Origin: Aotearoamyces nothofagi
Taxonomy: Eukaryota > Ascomycota > Leotiomycetes > Leotiales > Tympanidaceae
Assembly: GCA_015345905.1 (NCBI GenBank)
Contig: JADDTR010000001.1
Coordinates: 744,001-808,000 of the forward strand
Reading direction: 5' to 3'
DNA length: 64,000 nucleotides
Positions 1-12,617 of this stretch are shown here, piece by piece (positions within the stretch are counted from its first letter, which is position 1; the number at the start of each line of letters is the position of its first letter). Both the position numbers and the translations under genes were made by a program. Under the pieces are notes generated by a model. That model made no database searches. It saw nothing but the letters and a program-made list of their open reading frames with translations, and was not told the origin of the DNA.

Positions 1-626
1 AGTATCCTTTTTAGAAGACATAAGTGATCAGCTTTCTTCCTCTCTTCAGATATATATGACAAAATGTAAAAAGTTAGTTGGGCGGCAGTGGGCATAGTAC
101 AGGTGGCACATGGATGATGGTAGCCAGTACCTGCTTGTTGATCTTAGTTCCTAGGACGATTACTTTGTACGAGAGTACATCGCCATGGGATACCACAGCT
201 AGCGAATCTAACAAAATGACTAGTCCGTATGAAAGCTGGACAGTGTTGATTCAATATGTACAGATACAGAAAAGCGTCAACTCTTTCTTGTTTGAAATCC
301 AAGTATCAAACCACAGCCCAAAGAGATTACCTAATCTGTAACGAACGTCCTGATCTATAACATATTGTTCCAGCCACTGTCGAAGCTAGTCAGGTGGTAA
401 TCCTTAATTTTCTCTCTATCTCGGATGGGATAGATCATCCTGTTTTATCCATTGAGGATACCCTAATAAAGGACCGACAAGCAGAAGGTACCTAAAGAAT
501 GACGGAAAATAGATAACAGTTCCAGCCAGCCATCATGTGAATCCAAGTATCAAACAGGAACAAATAAGCAGTATACAAGCTAGCGCGCCAAAGACTATCT
601 TGCTGTATCAGATCGGGTAAATGTAT
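1..626. other. gene-free flank at window edge
   Basis: I see no convincing coding region here. The only structure is a perfect 16 bp direct repeat (aatccaagtatcaaac) at 296-311 and 540-555, with a second looser shared word (gttccagcca) near 368 and 520, suggesting an old local duplication of about 150-245 bp. The stretch lies downstream of the ferric reductase gene and is probably its 3' region plus spacer. Confidence 0.5.
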
Positions 627-2550
627 CTACCAAGAAAATGCCTCTTCGATAAAGTCCACCTATGCTATTGTCAGAGTAATGAATGAGTGTTAGGTGGGTG
701 TATACATACGTTACTCTTCGCTCCCCGTACTGCCTTTCGAACATCGTCACTGAGAGAGCCACCCCCGCAGACAGAGACGCCCAGCGTTCCAACTTGATTC
801 TCAATCTCCATATCAAGCAACGTCTCGATGTTTGGTCTACCAGGGAACATTTGAACGGTTGCCGATGGACTGTGAATTTCCTTTGTTGACCGTGGACGGC
901 TAACAAAGAGCATGATGCGGAGAATATCCCTTCGCCTGTCCATCGCAAGTATTTCAGTCATCCAGGGTCGGATCCATTCTAAATGTTCCGGACTTTGAAT
1001 AATCCATACAAGAACGACTTTCCTTGTAGCTACAGTGCCATTGGCGAAACCAGCGACGAGGTCTCGGACATGGGGTACTTGATGTGTGATCCCGATACCT
1101 CCGGCAAATAACACGACCGTGCCATAAGAATGCATCATGTGCAGGCCACCGTACGGTCCTTCAGCGAAACACTTCGTGTAGAGTCTTTTATCAGGCGCAG
1201 CCTCGGCCTTCTTCAAAAGAGTGGCAGTAAAGCCCGTTCGGCCTCGAACCACGAAGGACATGCTAGTCTTTCGCATGGCTAGCACCTCCTGACGATTACT
1301 GTCCAGGCCGTTCTTTTCATCAAGATCCTCGGCTTCTTCGCTCCATGCTACCGAAAATGGATGTGATGTCCAGAGACCGATGGCTGGCATGTAGAGATAC
1401 GCGTGCTGGCCTGGTAAAAATTTCCAAGGACGAGCAAGATCCACAGTAATTCGCACGGCATTGCCTGGAAGAGCTTCGACTAAGGCTCTGGTACCTCCTG
1501 CTCCGATATTTCGATATATGACCATGGAAATCCTTGCGAATCTCTCAAGACACCAGATGACAATGACGCCCATGAGCATTTGAATTTGCGGGAGACCAGC
1601 GAGTTGCAGGTGGTACCACACTGCGATAATAGCAAGGATTGCAAGGGAGATATGGAGGTACTTGAAAGTCTCGTAAAATGCGTGCCTCAGAACAGACATG
1701 GCCTGTATACTCATAGCAAAGAAAGCGCAGACACCCTACTCCAGAGTAAGTACTGACACTATTATTGAGACCCCCTACACTGGGAGAAGTCAAGGGGATA
1801 GCAAGTACTTACAATAAGTCCAAACATGATAAACGGGGATGCAAATGAAAGGGCTGCCCATCCGCCTTCATGAACTTCGGAGGCAATCCATGCTCCGGTA
1901 TGGACCAAAGCTTCGAGAACGACAATCCTCCCGAACCAGCGGTGGAGTAGGTTAAACGTGTCAAAGGACATTTTGAGCCAGCTGATCAGTGGATTATTAC
2001 GAGCTGCCATAATAAATAGAGGAATCATATTCACGACAGCAAGAATGCCAGTGCGGTTCCTCAGCTCACCCCCGACCGTCACGAATGCCTGGTCCCAATG
2101 GATGCTAACGACGCAGAAAGCAACGTTGGTTCCGAGATATCCTGTCAAAAATAGCAGTTGAAGTCGCGTGGGTAGAGTTCCCATATTGATGGCTGTTGAG
2201 AGCTGAAATTCCCTGTTGTGCCTCTTGCGGGAAACAGGCGCCCATAGCACGTGCTTCTTGAATGCGGCATATGTTGATGATGTCTTCGAAAAGTAGATTT
2301 GAGTATCGTTTGTGAGGCAAACCAAGAGCCGTACGTATTTGATAGACTCAATGACCACCCTCCATAGTATCATAACGGCCACCAAAGATCCACATATGAT
2401 AAACAGATACCTATAGAAGGCCTCGTTCGCATTGGCAGCCTCGGCCTGGAGCGCTTGCGCCGCTGTTGCTGCTGCACCACCGGCAGAGTCCTGTGCCAGA
2501 GCCGCTCCTGCCAGAGCCACAGCAGTCACCCATCTTGTCGGCAGAGTCAT
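627..2550 (-). CDS. ferric-chelate reductase-like transmembrane flavocytochrome (FRE family)
   Basis: Likely a plasma-membrane metalloreductase that moves electrons from cytosolic NADPH through FAD and two haems to extracellular Fe(III) or Cu(II). Three exons keep frame: 1813-2550, 710-1735 and 627-659, giving 598 residues. The N-terminus carries a signal-like hydrophobic stretch (ALAGAALAQ), followed by several membrane segments with histidines of the ferric reductase domain (FNLLHRWFGR, EALVHTG, YLHISLA). The FAD-binding HPFSVAW motif, the NADPH-binding LFAGGIGITH motif and a CGGGSLSDDVR segment follow. The last tiny exon encodes VDFIEEAFSW, the typical FRE family ending, which supports both the second intron and the stop. 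The start ATG directly precedes the hydrophobic leader. It could also be called NOX/FRE family; substrate specificity cannot be read from sequence. Confidence 0.92.
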
Positions 2551-5259
2551 CTTTGTGTTTCGTAAAAGTTCGAGCTAGGCTGTCCGTGAAAATATGAGCA
2601 CGGCTGAAAATTGACGCTCGGCGTCTTGTCGATCAAGTCGGGCCTCTTCGTTTGCCAGCAACAGAAGAGTTCCACAGGATTCGAGAGCGAAGTACCAGGA
2701 AGCAGTTGAAGATAAACCTCACGATGTCAATACCACGTAACTCGAGAGATCGGCGTTCCTGATGACGTTGCAGGCGGCGGACAAACGAGTATGACTGCAG
2801 ATGGAAGAAGGGGAAATGGACCACGCCTTTCCTTGGGCTACTAGTCCAGGAGCGAGTGAATAAAAAGAGGCAGAGGCAGAAGGCGGGTGATTCGACAGGA
2901 TGAATCGCCAAGAAGAGAAGAAAAGAAGAAACGAAGCAAAGGTGATGAAATCTGTCTAAGAGAAACACAACACCGAGCTGGAAATGAAGGCTCAGGTCGA
3001 TACGAGAAGAGACTTAGATATATGGGGGAGGGCAGCGGCACGCCCCTTGAAGGAGAGGCAGCTGGCTAAGGCATGCATGTCCGGCATGGAGGGGAGCGCA
3101 GGGTACGCACAGCACCTGCGGGCCAGGATTGGGCATCCTTGGCGCAGGACAATTGCGCAACGACGCAAGACGCCGCGCGGATTCACGGTGCTGCACTGTA
3201 AGGCATAGGGGAGGGAGGAGCGATGCTGTTTCTCGGGGGGGGAGCACTGGCGAAGAACAACCGCCCCGACAGGCTGCCAGGCACGCCAGGTACAGCACGC
3301 CAGGTACAGTGCAGTACAGCACCACAGTACTGCAGGTACAGGGAGTAGGTGGCTGCGTCCGTGCAGCACGGAGGATTAATCGTCGGGTGCGGCAGCAGAG
3401 ATGGAACATGAGAAGCGACGGCCTGGCGGGCGCGGAGGCGGCGCTGAAACATGCGGCGTCTGCGGGCAGCGGCGAGGGGGGAGGGAGGCTGTTTGGGAGC
3501 ATCCGGGGGCGCCGGCTCTATTGGCGGACGCAGCGGCCAGGACACGCGAGCGGTTTGGGAGTGGTGGACACGGGCAGGCGGGCTCAGACGGGCAGGCGGG
3601 CAGGCGGGCAGGCGGGCAGGCGGGCAGACGGGCAGACAGGACCAGACAGGACCGCACAGGGCCAGACAGGGCCAGACAGGGCCAGACAGCGTATGTATGT
3701 ACTGTAATGTAACAATCCCCTCCGCCGTAGTGTGCTGGAGTCCCGTCGCACAGAGGCAGCAGGCGGGCCACTCTGCCTCAGGCACGCTGCCTCAGGTAAT
3801 CTCCCCGAGGCTCTCCTCTCTACCTGCGGCTCTCGGCCTGCGCTGCTCCCCCCCACTGGTCTCCGTTGCTGGCTCCCTAGCGCCCACGCTGCCTGAAACG
3901 CGCTGCTGCAGCTGCCGTGCCGTGCCTCTGCAGGCGGTGATACGGGCCAGGCCAGGCCAGGCGCCGAGACCGCGTCGGCCAAGCCAGAGCAGATCCGCTC
4001 CCACTCCCTCTTCTCACTTATCTAATCTCTCCAGCCACCGCGGAGACCAATGCCGTCGTGTGCTTCTCCGGGGCCCTGCGAGGCTCCAGCCGCCACTTGC
4101 GTGCCTGTGAGCTGCTGTCGAGGCCTGCCTTGTCAGAATGCCAGACGGCCTCACCAGCGAATGGCGATTTATCGTCTCGCGAGCCGACAAGAGCACGCGA
4201 GTATGTGCTTGATCCTATACACAGTACTGTACTTGGCCGCATACCTCTACTGTAGGTAGGTACCTAGGCAGGTCTGGAGGCCTTGGGTGCCCTGGACAAT
4301 ATACGCAGGTAGGCACTTCTCCATCGCCCCGGAACCAAGGTACCTAAGGTAGGTGTCGGACTGGAATATAGCCCCCTGCTTATTGGCCTGGCAACATATG
4401 CCTATATATATCGGGTGCTCGAGTATCCTGGGTAGGTAGCACTACAGTACTTCTTCTATGCCTGGTCCCGCACGGGCACGACATATATCATACTGTATAT
4501 ACTGTGTAATATACCGCTAGTTCATGGACAATTAAACATCGCCAAGTTCGGGCCTGTTTATCTGAAAGAACGAGCAGAAGTGCAGCTCGCTCCGTGCGCC
4601 AGGGTTCTGCCGTGCACGCCCCGTCATATCTCTGTGCCCGGGGCCTGCGAAACGGCTCTTGGCATCTCATCGTCGTCATCACTCTGACACTCCTGTATAT
4701 CCGTGTGGCCCGCCGCCCCTGCGCGGCTCTCCCTATCACGTCGTCGCCATATCCGCGTCGCGTCTCGGAGTATCTGGCAGAGCACAATACCTGCCGCAGA
4801 TCGTCATGCGAGGCTGCGACGCCCTGCCCCCCCCCCCCCCTAAGAGGCCGCGCTGGACGTCTCCTCGGCACCTGACGGCGGAATGCCCTCGCCGCCTGCA
4901 TCTGCGCCGCCAGGTACGTACCGTGGCCAACGGTTCGTGATGTAACTTGGGTTTCGCCCATCTCTACAATCTCTGCAACGCCCGTCCATGCCTTGTTTCT
5001 CCCTCTGGTAGATCCTGCCCTCTACACAAACCCTCTGCCACATCATGGAAGCGTGCAGCATGTGGCATAGCCAAACATGTCATCTTGGCAACTTGCCCCC
5101 AGGGATCTTAGGAAACGACTGACACGTCCGTAAAGTTCTACAAAACACTCCCCGTTTCTGCTTCATTTTGCTAGCAGATGATGGTATTTCTATACACGAC
5201 ATATACATTAAAATTATACATAGTAGCACATCATACAGATAAAGCATAGCCCATGCCAC
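2551..5259. other. 2.7 kb repeat-rich intergenic region
   Basis: No gene is supported. The region is the shared upstream side of the ferric reductase and the downstream side of the 880-residue protein gene. Its 3.0-4.9 kb part is GC-rich and full of short tandem repeats, so long open frames occur on both strands by composition alone. It holds a minisatellite at 3571-3690, several GTACTGTAC-like words (around 3311-3343, 4221-4232, 4443), TAGGTACCTAGG-like words near 4251-4270 and 4338-4352, and a run of 14 C at 4827-4840. Confidence 0.6.
3571..3690. repeat. GC-rich minisatellite, two adjoining unit types
   Basis: An 8 bp unit close to GGCAGGCG/GGCAGACG is repeated about eight times from 3571 to about 3638, and it passes into a 10 bp unit close to GGGCCAGACA or GGACCAGACA repeated about five times to 3690. 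The two units share CAGAC, so the second may have grown out of the first by slippage. It lies in non-coding DNA; open frames across it translate to low-complexity G/R/Q/A runs and are not credible genes. Confidence 0.85.
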
Positions 5260-7902
5260 CTACAGCCCCAATTCGTCTCCACTGTCCTCTAGCAGAGGTG
5301 CCTCCCAGTACGAATGGCTATTTTTGGTAGTGGCTGCGGTTCTGCGTTGCGAATCGTGACTAGGCTGGCTATTATTTGGTAATTGTGCCAAGCAGGACGT
5401 TGTGGTTTCGGGGAGTGGGATAGAGGACGAGTTTAGCTCGTCGTCACTATCGCTGAAAAGATTCCAGGGTTGCCTGGCTGCAACGGGTCCATGTCCAAGC
5501 CTGGGTAGCCGTTTTCTGTGTCTGTTGAATTCCCCCTGTTTCCTAGAGCCTGGGTTCGACATGCTGGATTGGGAGGACTGACTTCTTCGCGAGCAGTCTT
5601 CCTCATCTGAAATCCCCCCTTTTTCATGGGGAAAGCAAGGACTCGAAGGGACCAAATCCGACACTCGCCTTATTGGAATAGATCGATTAACGAAGATATC
5701 CACCTTCGCAGCAAGTGTCTCGGCAGCTCTCCGACGCTTGGTATTTGGCCTGAAGGGAGTGTCACATGCGGACTCGTCATCCGACGCGGGGCTTCTACAG
5801 AAACAAGAGGCGTTCGAAACTGCAGCAGGCGTTGCGGTTACCCATTCACTAATTCCTTCTTCCCATCGAAACTGCGTAGTAACACCAGGGGCGAGTCCGA
5901 TTACCGATGCCCGTGGCAGAATATGAGGCCCGTGGAATTGTGTGCCAATAGTATGGGCGTATTCGAAGTGTGACCGATCGGGAATCTGTTGTGCAAAGCC
6001 ATAGGCGCTTTCGCAAATGATTCCACGTAGAATGTCGGCATCTTCAGACTCAAGCCCAGAAACCTTCATCTGTAGACGCTCCAAAAGGAGCTTAAGGTGC
6101 TCAAATCCATCGCTCGAAGTGCCTCTTCCGCAGCAACGTGCGATCGAGCAAATGAACTCGGCGATGTTCTCCTTCGCCTTCTGACTAGCATATATTGATA
6201 CGGTTTGGCTACAATTGCTTCCAACTGTCCTCAAGAGGTCTAGCACAAAGCGTGACGATTCATTATCTCCCCGACTGCACGTGACGGGACAGGCTAGGAG
6301 ATTTGAGACTGCTACAAGCGCCCCTGATCGGCTATCCAGCTGTGATGAGAAGATTCCACACTCAACGATGGTAGTATTCAGTTGCCTCACAGATTTTAGG
6401 TATCTTTGCGAGGTTGTTGATGGAATCTGAACCCCAGAACTTACAGACGCAAACTCATCAATGATGCTAATTGCAGATAGTGTTGCCAACACACTAACCA
6501 ATGTTGTATCAAGCACCGGCCACACTTTGGAATGGCATGAAAGATCTTCTCCTGCTTGGCTTCGTATTTGAGTTTCGCACATCAAAGGTATAACCGCTGT
6601 CATAAAGTTCGAAGCCTCGAGGGAAGTGGTGTCCAGCGAGAAAGAGTGGAAGATACTCGTCCACAACGCCGCGGACGCTTTTGTAGCTAGCCATGTGATC
6701 GGAAGTGATCCGCTTATGAAAAGCTTCGTCAATTGCCGATGATAATAACTCTTGCGCCCTGTATATCCAACAAAGGTTTCCAATGTGGAGAGTGGGGACA
6801 TTGCTTGATCATCGCAGAAACGGCTTTGTAATGATTTAGGTTCCGGATATTGATTTGATGCGAGTAAAGATGTCAGTAGGAGCTCTGCCTCATCAAGAGA
6901 TGCTGTGTGCACGCATAACATGACCATAGAAGCGGCAAAATTTGCCTCGACCAAGCCTTCTGCCATTGCCTGGCAGACAATTTGCACGCCATGTGAGCGG
7001 ACAACTGTTCGTAGATGTTTCCAACCTCTCTCCGAAGATCCGAGTGATTCCAACTCCGTGTAGATTTCTGCCGAGATGTCCCGAATCTCTATTGCAGATT
7101 TTAGACCGGTTTCCTCGTTCAAGATTGACTCCCATCTTTGGTCTTCCTCAATTAGAGCCGGAATATTGCGAAGGCACATTGAAAACAGTGACGAGGAGCC
7201 CTTCTCACGTTTTGTAGTCGGAGAGGGAATGGTGGCTCTAAGTAATGCTTCTAAGGCATTATATAAGCCCATATATAGAGAGTATCTTTCCGGAGACATT
7301 GTTCGCCTTATTTCACGCAAAGCTTCCTTAAGCTGGAAATGTGCCTCTCCGTCCTTTGTTGCATAACGCGATTGTGGACGCCTGATGGATTTGGCTCTCA
7401 CAGCATCTTCTGAGTGATGTACCGCTGGGCTTTGGCTGGGAATCTCTTGAAATCTTGTCCGATTTAGAATGGGAGTTGGTATTGATATCTCGCCGGGGAT
7501 GTCCAATATTGGCAATCTTTGGTGTCGCCTTTGTTGATCATGAAATAGCTCATCCCCCTTTCCATCCCTTGGCTTGAAGCGTCCTGCGTAGGTCCGTCGC
7601 ACTCTTTTTGGAGCACGACCCCAGTCATGATCATACTCTACTGGCCTTCTTGAATCTTGCAAATCTTTACAGTCTTGCCTAACTGTGTTGGCTTGTTTCC
7701 GGGATCTAGATTCGGCACTGACTGGGGCATTGGCAGAGCGAGCCCACTCCCTCTTCAATATCTCCACCCTCGATTTCAGAGTTCGTAAAAGGCGCTGGCA
7801 GCGAGCCGCCGTCCACGATTGAGTATCCAAAATACATGTTTCGCTTTTAAAGTGATCTTCCCGGCGCCGAACGGGTGTAAAGCTATGCAAAGCACTACTC
7901 AT
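5260..7902 (-). CDS. unrecognised 880-residue protein, probably nuclear
   Basis: A single uninterrupted reading frame of 880 codons. I start it at the ATG at 7902 (MSSALHSFTPVRRRE); the open frame runs five codons further upstream without an ATG. I do not recognise a domain. Visible features are a basic N-terminal third with nuclear-localisation-like patches (RKQAN, PKRVRRTYAGRFKPR near residue 110), a leucine-rich helical middle (residues about 200-680), a second basic patch (PNTKRRRAAETLAAK, about 710), and an acidic/serine C-terminus ending in DSDDEL and EDSGDEL. The middle has the look of an alpha-helical repeat protein. It is divergent from CLU1 with 527 bp between starts. A nuclear role is inference from the basic and acidic tracts only. 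Confidence 0.8.
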   Translation of the reverse strand: MSSALHSFTPVRRREDHFKSETCILDTQSWTAARCQRLLRTLKSRVEILKREWARSANAPVSAESRSRKQANTVRQDCKDLQDSRRPVEYDHDWGRAPKRVRRTYAGRFKPRDGKGDELFHDQQRRHQRLPILDIPGEISIPTPILNRTRFQEIPSQSPAVHHSEDAVRAKSIRRPQSRYATKDGEAHFQLKEALREIRRTMSPERYSLYMGLYNALEALLRATIPSPTTKREKGSSSLFSMCLRNIPALIEEDQRWESILNEETGLKSAIEIRDISAEIYTELESLGSSERGWKHLRTVVRSHGVQIVCQAMAEGLVEANFAASMVMLCVHTASLDEAELLLTSLLASNQYPEPKSLQSRFCDDQAMSPLSTLETFVGYTGRKSYYHRQLTKLFISGSLPITWLATKASAALWTSIFHSFSLDTTSLEASNFMTAVIPLMCETQIRSQAGEDLSCHSKVWPVLDTTLVSVLATLSAISIIDEFASVSSGVQIPSTTSQRYLKSVRQLNTTIVECGIFSSQLDSRSGALVAVSNLLACPVTCSRGDNESSRFVLDLLRTVGSNCSQTVSIYASQKAKENIAEFICSIARCCGRGTSSDGFEHLKLLLERLQMKVSGLESEDADILRGIICESAYGFAQQIPDRSHFEYAHTIGTQFHGPHILPRASVIGLAPGVTTQFRWEEGISEWVTATPAAVSNASCFCRSPASDDESACDTPFRPNTKRRRAAETLAAKVDIFVNRSIPIRRVSDLVPSSPCFPHEKGGISDEEDCSRRSQSSQSSMSNPGSRKQGEFNRHRKRLPRLGHGPVAARQPWNLFSDSDDELNSSSIPLPETTTSCLAQLPNNSQPSHDSQRRTAATTKNSHSYWEAPLLEDSGDELGL

Positions 7903-8429
7903 AGCTATGCCTTCCAATTGTGTCAGCCTTGTTTATTTTTAAGACTTGATGTCGGCACTCACCTGATAGAAAGAATGGTGCAAATTGACTCGGATGAGAC
8001 AAACAGTAATGCAATAAGACTGCGCTGGAAATTAAAAGCAATGCTAAAATATCACCAAAATGAAGCCGTTGCAATAATGAATAACGAAGCCTTGTGTTGA
8101 TTGACATTCTTTTGTTTTGGCTCGGGCGAGGCTACCCTACGCTTACGCTAGGTGCGTTATTAACGTTCATACGTAACTATTATTCGTTGCGCTAATTAAC
8201 AGGGATCAAGGATGACGGAACCACAGTCTCCAGCTTTGGACCGGAATCATACGGAGCTCAACAAGTAAAATTTAAGAGGCACCCGTACTCATGCAAAACA
8301 ACTTCTAATCTGCATCAACTCCAATCACCCTTTCCTCTGCTGTATTATAGGCATCGCGTTGGTTTATTTGCATATGACAGGCCTTTCTTGTTGTTCCATT
8401 GATCTCTATATTCAAACTCTTGGCCAACC
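7903..8429. promoter_or_regulatory. divergent promoter between the 880-residue gene and CLU1
   Basis: This 527 bp gap separates two genes transcribed away from each other, so it must hold both promoters. The CLU1-proximal part is CT-rich with short pyrimidine tracts (for example around 8328-8345), as is common before highly expressed fungal genes. No specific factor site is evident to me. Confidence 0.5.
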
Positions 8430-11400
8430 ATGGCGGAAACTCATGACATGAAGACCGATTCAGCCGGTAAGTAGTAGCAACATGAAGCCCATTGAACTAC
8501 ATATGGCCAATTCCTTCCTTGCTTTGTTTATTATCAAGAGGATGCCATGGGCTAATTTCTGTCTATAAAGATGCCCCGAAGGACACCACAGAGAGCTCCC
8601 AAAATGCCGCTGTTGAAACTCAGCCAGTATCCACCGGCGACGCACAGGAGGGCGAAGAAGCAGCAGATCAAGGAGGAGAAAGTATGAAAACCCCATCGCC
8701 CTCTGCGGGCTTTATTTTGCGAACACCATAAGCATATCTGCTGACTCAATTGATAGCTATCTTCAACCTAACTGTCAACCTCCCTAACAAGCCCCACAAG
8801 ATCCAAATCATGGTAAGTCAATTCAACAACAGTACTGCAATTTTTTTAACAATTGGTTCAGGTGTCTTCACAAGAGCAGATTCATGATGTCCGCCAGTCC
8901 ATCATTGAGCTCCCTGATACGTTCCAGTACTCCTGTTTCCACCTCGAGCACAAAGGGGAACGGATCAACGATTTCATTCAGCTTTCCGAAGTTAAGGATC
9001 TGACTCCCGAATCAGAGTTAACGCTCGTCGAAGACCCTTACACTGAGAAGGAAGCCCGAATACACGTCGTTAGAGTGCGGGAACTTATTGGTGCAGCCGG
9101 TGATCGGACAGACACTTTGCAAGGAATTCTATCCGGACTATCCCTCCACGACTCGATCAGCGAGGGGGAGCAGACTAAAAATCCGTCAGCTACACCTGCA
9201 GAGCCTCTCCCTGCCTATCCGATGGCTGATTATGACTTCAACACGGCTGGATCTTTGGTTAATTTGCTTCCTCGGATACAGGAAGCGTCTCCTAAAACCC
9301 TCAAAGCGATCTCTGTGTCACCATGGAACCCCCCTCCTTATCACCTTCGCCAGAAAGGACACCTGTTGTATCTCCAGGTCACCACCAACGAAGGCGATCA
9401 GCACCAAATTACTGCCCATGTATCCGGATTCTACGTGAACAAATCATCTAACTCTAAATTCGATCCTTTCCCACGTGCAGCACCCAAGGGACATGCGGCC
9501 CACTCTTTACTAACTCTCTTCTCCGAATTATCGCCGTCATTCGAGACAGCTTTTGCAAAACTTCAGGAATACAATAATCAGAAAGAGCCGTTAGCAACCT
9601 TCCAGATCACTAATGCAACACCGGCTAGCCCGTGGATTGTGCCAGCAGTATCTTCTCCATTGTGCGCTCATCAAGCAGACATCACTCGTACACAAGAAAG
9701 TTACTTGATATCAGGTGTGGAGAATACTGAAACACTACGAGACTGGAACGAGGAATTTCAGTCTACACGTGAGCTACCAAAAGATACAGCCCAGGATCGA
9801 GTTTTCCGAGAACGTCTCACATCGAAGCTTTTTGCCGACTATACTGATGCAGCGGCGAGAGGCGCTGTGTTGGTTGCTCGTGGAGAAGTTGCCCCCCTTA
9901 ATCCCACTGAGGGGCGCGACGCCCAGATATTTGTCTACAACAACGTATTCTTCTCATTCGGTGCAGACGGAGTTGGGACATTTGCTTCGGAAGGCGGAGA
10001 CGAGGCAGCAAGAGTGGCTACTGGCAAGGATGTCATGGGCGTAAGAATGGTTAACCAATTGGACATTGATGGCTTATTTACCCCCGGCACAGTCGTTGTG
10101 GATTATCTTGGCAAGCGACTCGTAGGCCAAAGCATTGTCCCTGGCATCTTCAAACAACGAGACCCAGGGGAAAATCAAATCGATTATGGTGCAGTTGACG
10201 GCAAAGAAGTTGTAGCTGCTGATGAGAGATTTATTCCTGTCTTCGAGAAGCTCTCCAAAGCCTTAAAGGTTAAAAAGCATCCTGTTTGGGATAAATCTGG
10301 AAAGCGTCACGATCTTGAGGGTAGCGTGGAGACAAAGGGGCTTTTAGGCACTGATGGCAGAAAGTATGTTCTCGACCTATATCGAGTCACCCCTCTCGAT
10401 ATTGCGTGGATGGAGGAGTATGGGACAGCGATCAACAGCCCGAAGCAGACCAACGGTGCTAGTGAAACAGCGTATCCTCACAGAATGACTGTTCTCCGAC
10501 CAGAACTTATTGAAGCATATTGGAAGGTCAAAATGCGGGAATGGGTCAACGGAGAAGTAGACAAGAGGCGACAAGCTTCAAAAGAGTCAAGCCTCGACGA
10601 AACAGCGAAGGATGGAGAGCATGAAAATGGGTCTACGCCGGAGCCTGAAAACATCGAGAAGGGTACGAAAGAACCGGAAACCAAAGATAAGAAACATGCT
10701 GAGGCTTCTTCCACTGAACCCAGCAAGATAGCAGAGGTCGACAAAGAACGCATTGACATTTCTGAGTTTCACTTTTCTCTCAATCCTGATGCGTTTAGCG
10801 GGCAGGAACCTCAAACACAGGCTGAAGTCGAGCAATGGGCGATAGACGAGGCTGAGGTTAGATCTGCTTCTGAATTTCTAAGGTCAATTGTTCTTCCTGA
10901 GCTTGTTCGCGACTTGAAGGAGGGCGATGTTGGATTCCCTATGGATGGTCAATCATTGAGTCGTCTCCTCCACAAGCGCGGAATCAATGTTCGATATCTT
11001 GGAAAACTCACTGCTTTAGCTGAGGGTAAGCGACTAGAAGCTCTGAAGACTCTCACCATTCAAGAAATGATCTCGAGGGCTTTCAAACACGTGGCAGGGA
11101 CCTATCTACGATACTTACCGGTTCCGTTCACCGGCGCTTGCATCGCTCACCTACTCAACTGCTTACTCGGAACCGCATTGAATTCCAAACCAGTAGCAGA
11201 CCTTGACGAAGCCATGAAAGTATTGTACCCTGAAACCGATCTTGCTTTCAAAGACGTCACGCCAGGAAGTTTGAGGCGCGAGATTGAGGTTCAAGTCATT
11301 AGACGATACAAATACACACTCGAAGATACATGGACAGACAGTATCAAGCACCTGCAACTCCTCCGCGAAGTATCTTTGAAATTAGGTCTTCAACTCGAAT

Positions 11401-12617
11401 CAAAGGAGTATCGTTTCGCCAGTGACTCGGCCTTAGATGGTACTGATGGTCCACATTCAACTAATGGTATAAAAGACTCAGTGGAGAATGGGAACGGCTC
11501 CAGTAGTAGCAGCAAGAAGAAAAAGAAGGCGCGCGATGGCTCGCCAGCTTCTTCAACTGCATCGGGACGAGTAGGCCCACCAGTAACATTTACTGCCAAT
11601 GATGTTTTGAACATCGTTCCCATCATCAAGGAAGCGTCGCCTAAGAGTGCTCTAGCAGAGGAGGCGCTCGAAGCTGGTAGGATTTCGATCTTGCAAGGGC
11701 AAAAGAAACTTGGGCAGGAGCTGTTATTAGAATCTCTATCTCTGCATGAGCAGATCTATGGAATTCTACATCCTGAGGTGGCTCGTGTCTATAACACCTT
11801 ATCTATGATCTATTATCAGCTAGAGGAGAAGGATGCAGCTGTTGAGCTAGCCAGGAAGGCCGTTATTGTGTCAGAGAGGACTCTCGGCGTGGATTCTGCT
11901 GAAACTCTTCTGAGCTATCTGAACCTTGGATTGTTTGGACATGCGAATGGAGATACGAAGCTTGCCTTGGCGTACATCAAGCATGCATTGGAGCTGTGGA
12001 AGATCATCTATGGACCGAACCACCCTGATTCTATTACGACAATTAACAATGCTGCTGTCATGTTACAGCATCTAAAATATTACCATGAATCCCGGCTATG
12101 GTTCGAAGCTTCTCTGAATATCTGCGAGGATATCTTTGGGAAGCAATCTATCAATGCAGCAACTCTACTCTTCCAACTCGCGCAAGCTTTAGCGCTCGAC
12201 CAAGACTCAAAGGGTTCAGTCAATCGCATGCGCGAGTCGTACAACATCTTCCTGACCGAATTGGGGCCTAACGACAAGAATACCAAAGAGGCTGAGAGCT
12301 GGCTCGAACAACTCACTCAGAACGCAGTCTCTATAGCTAAGCATGCCAAGGATATTCAGGCAAGGAGAGTGCGTGCTGGAATCAGGGTTTCGCCACACGT
12401 TACACTTGGTCAAACCCATCCGCAGCCGCAGGTAGGGCAGACGGCCGAGACTACCTCTGGCAGAGATCCTCGAAATTCCATGGGTCTCGACTCCCGCAGC
12501 ATTGACGAATTGCTGAAATTCATTGAAGGCAGCGAACAGAAATCGGCTTCGAAGAAGAGACCTGGCCGGAACAACCCGAAACGAAGGGGCGGTGCCGCTG
12601 TCGCGAGCAAGTCATAG
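8430..12617 (+). CDS. CLU1: clustered mitochondria protein (CLU1/TIF31)
   Basis: Cytosolic CLU-family protein that binds mRNAs for mitochondrial proteins and, in yeast, associates loosely with eIF3; loss clusters mitochondria. Four exons keep frame: 8430-8466, 8571-8681, 8757-8812 and 8862-12617, giving 1319 residues, the usual family length. The first three short exons are recovered because they join into the conserved CLU_N start (FNLTVNLPNKPHKIQ, then VSSQEQIHDVRQ). The body shows the CLU_N domain (about residues 50-140, ending LIGAAGDRTD), the CLU domain (about 330-590), the eIF3 p135-like central part (about 700-870, with HKRGINVRYLG) and a TPR region (about 990-1160, repeats with PEVARVYNTL and ADTLLSYLNLG-like units). 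A lysine-rich linker (SSSKKKKKAR) precedes the TPRs and the C-terminus is basic (KRPGRNNPKRRG). Confidence 0.97.

Noticed and set aside
3014-4110. Overlapping ORFs of 100-219 codons on both strands
   Set aside because: They run through GC-rich minisatellites, overlap in opposite directions and translate to low-complexity Arg/Gly/Ala/Pro stretches.
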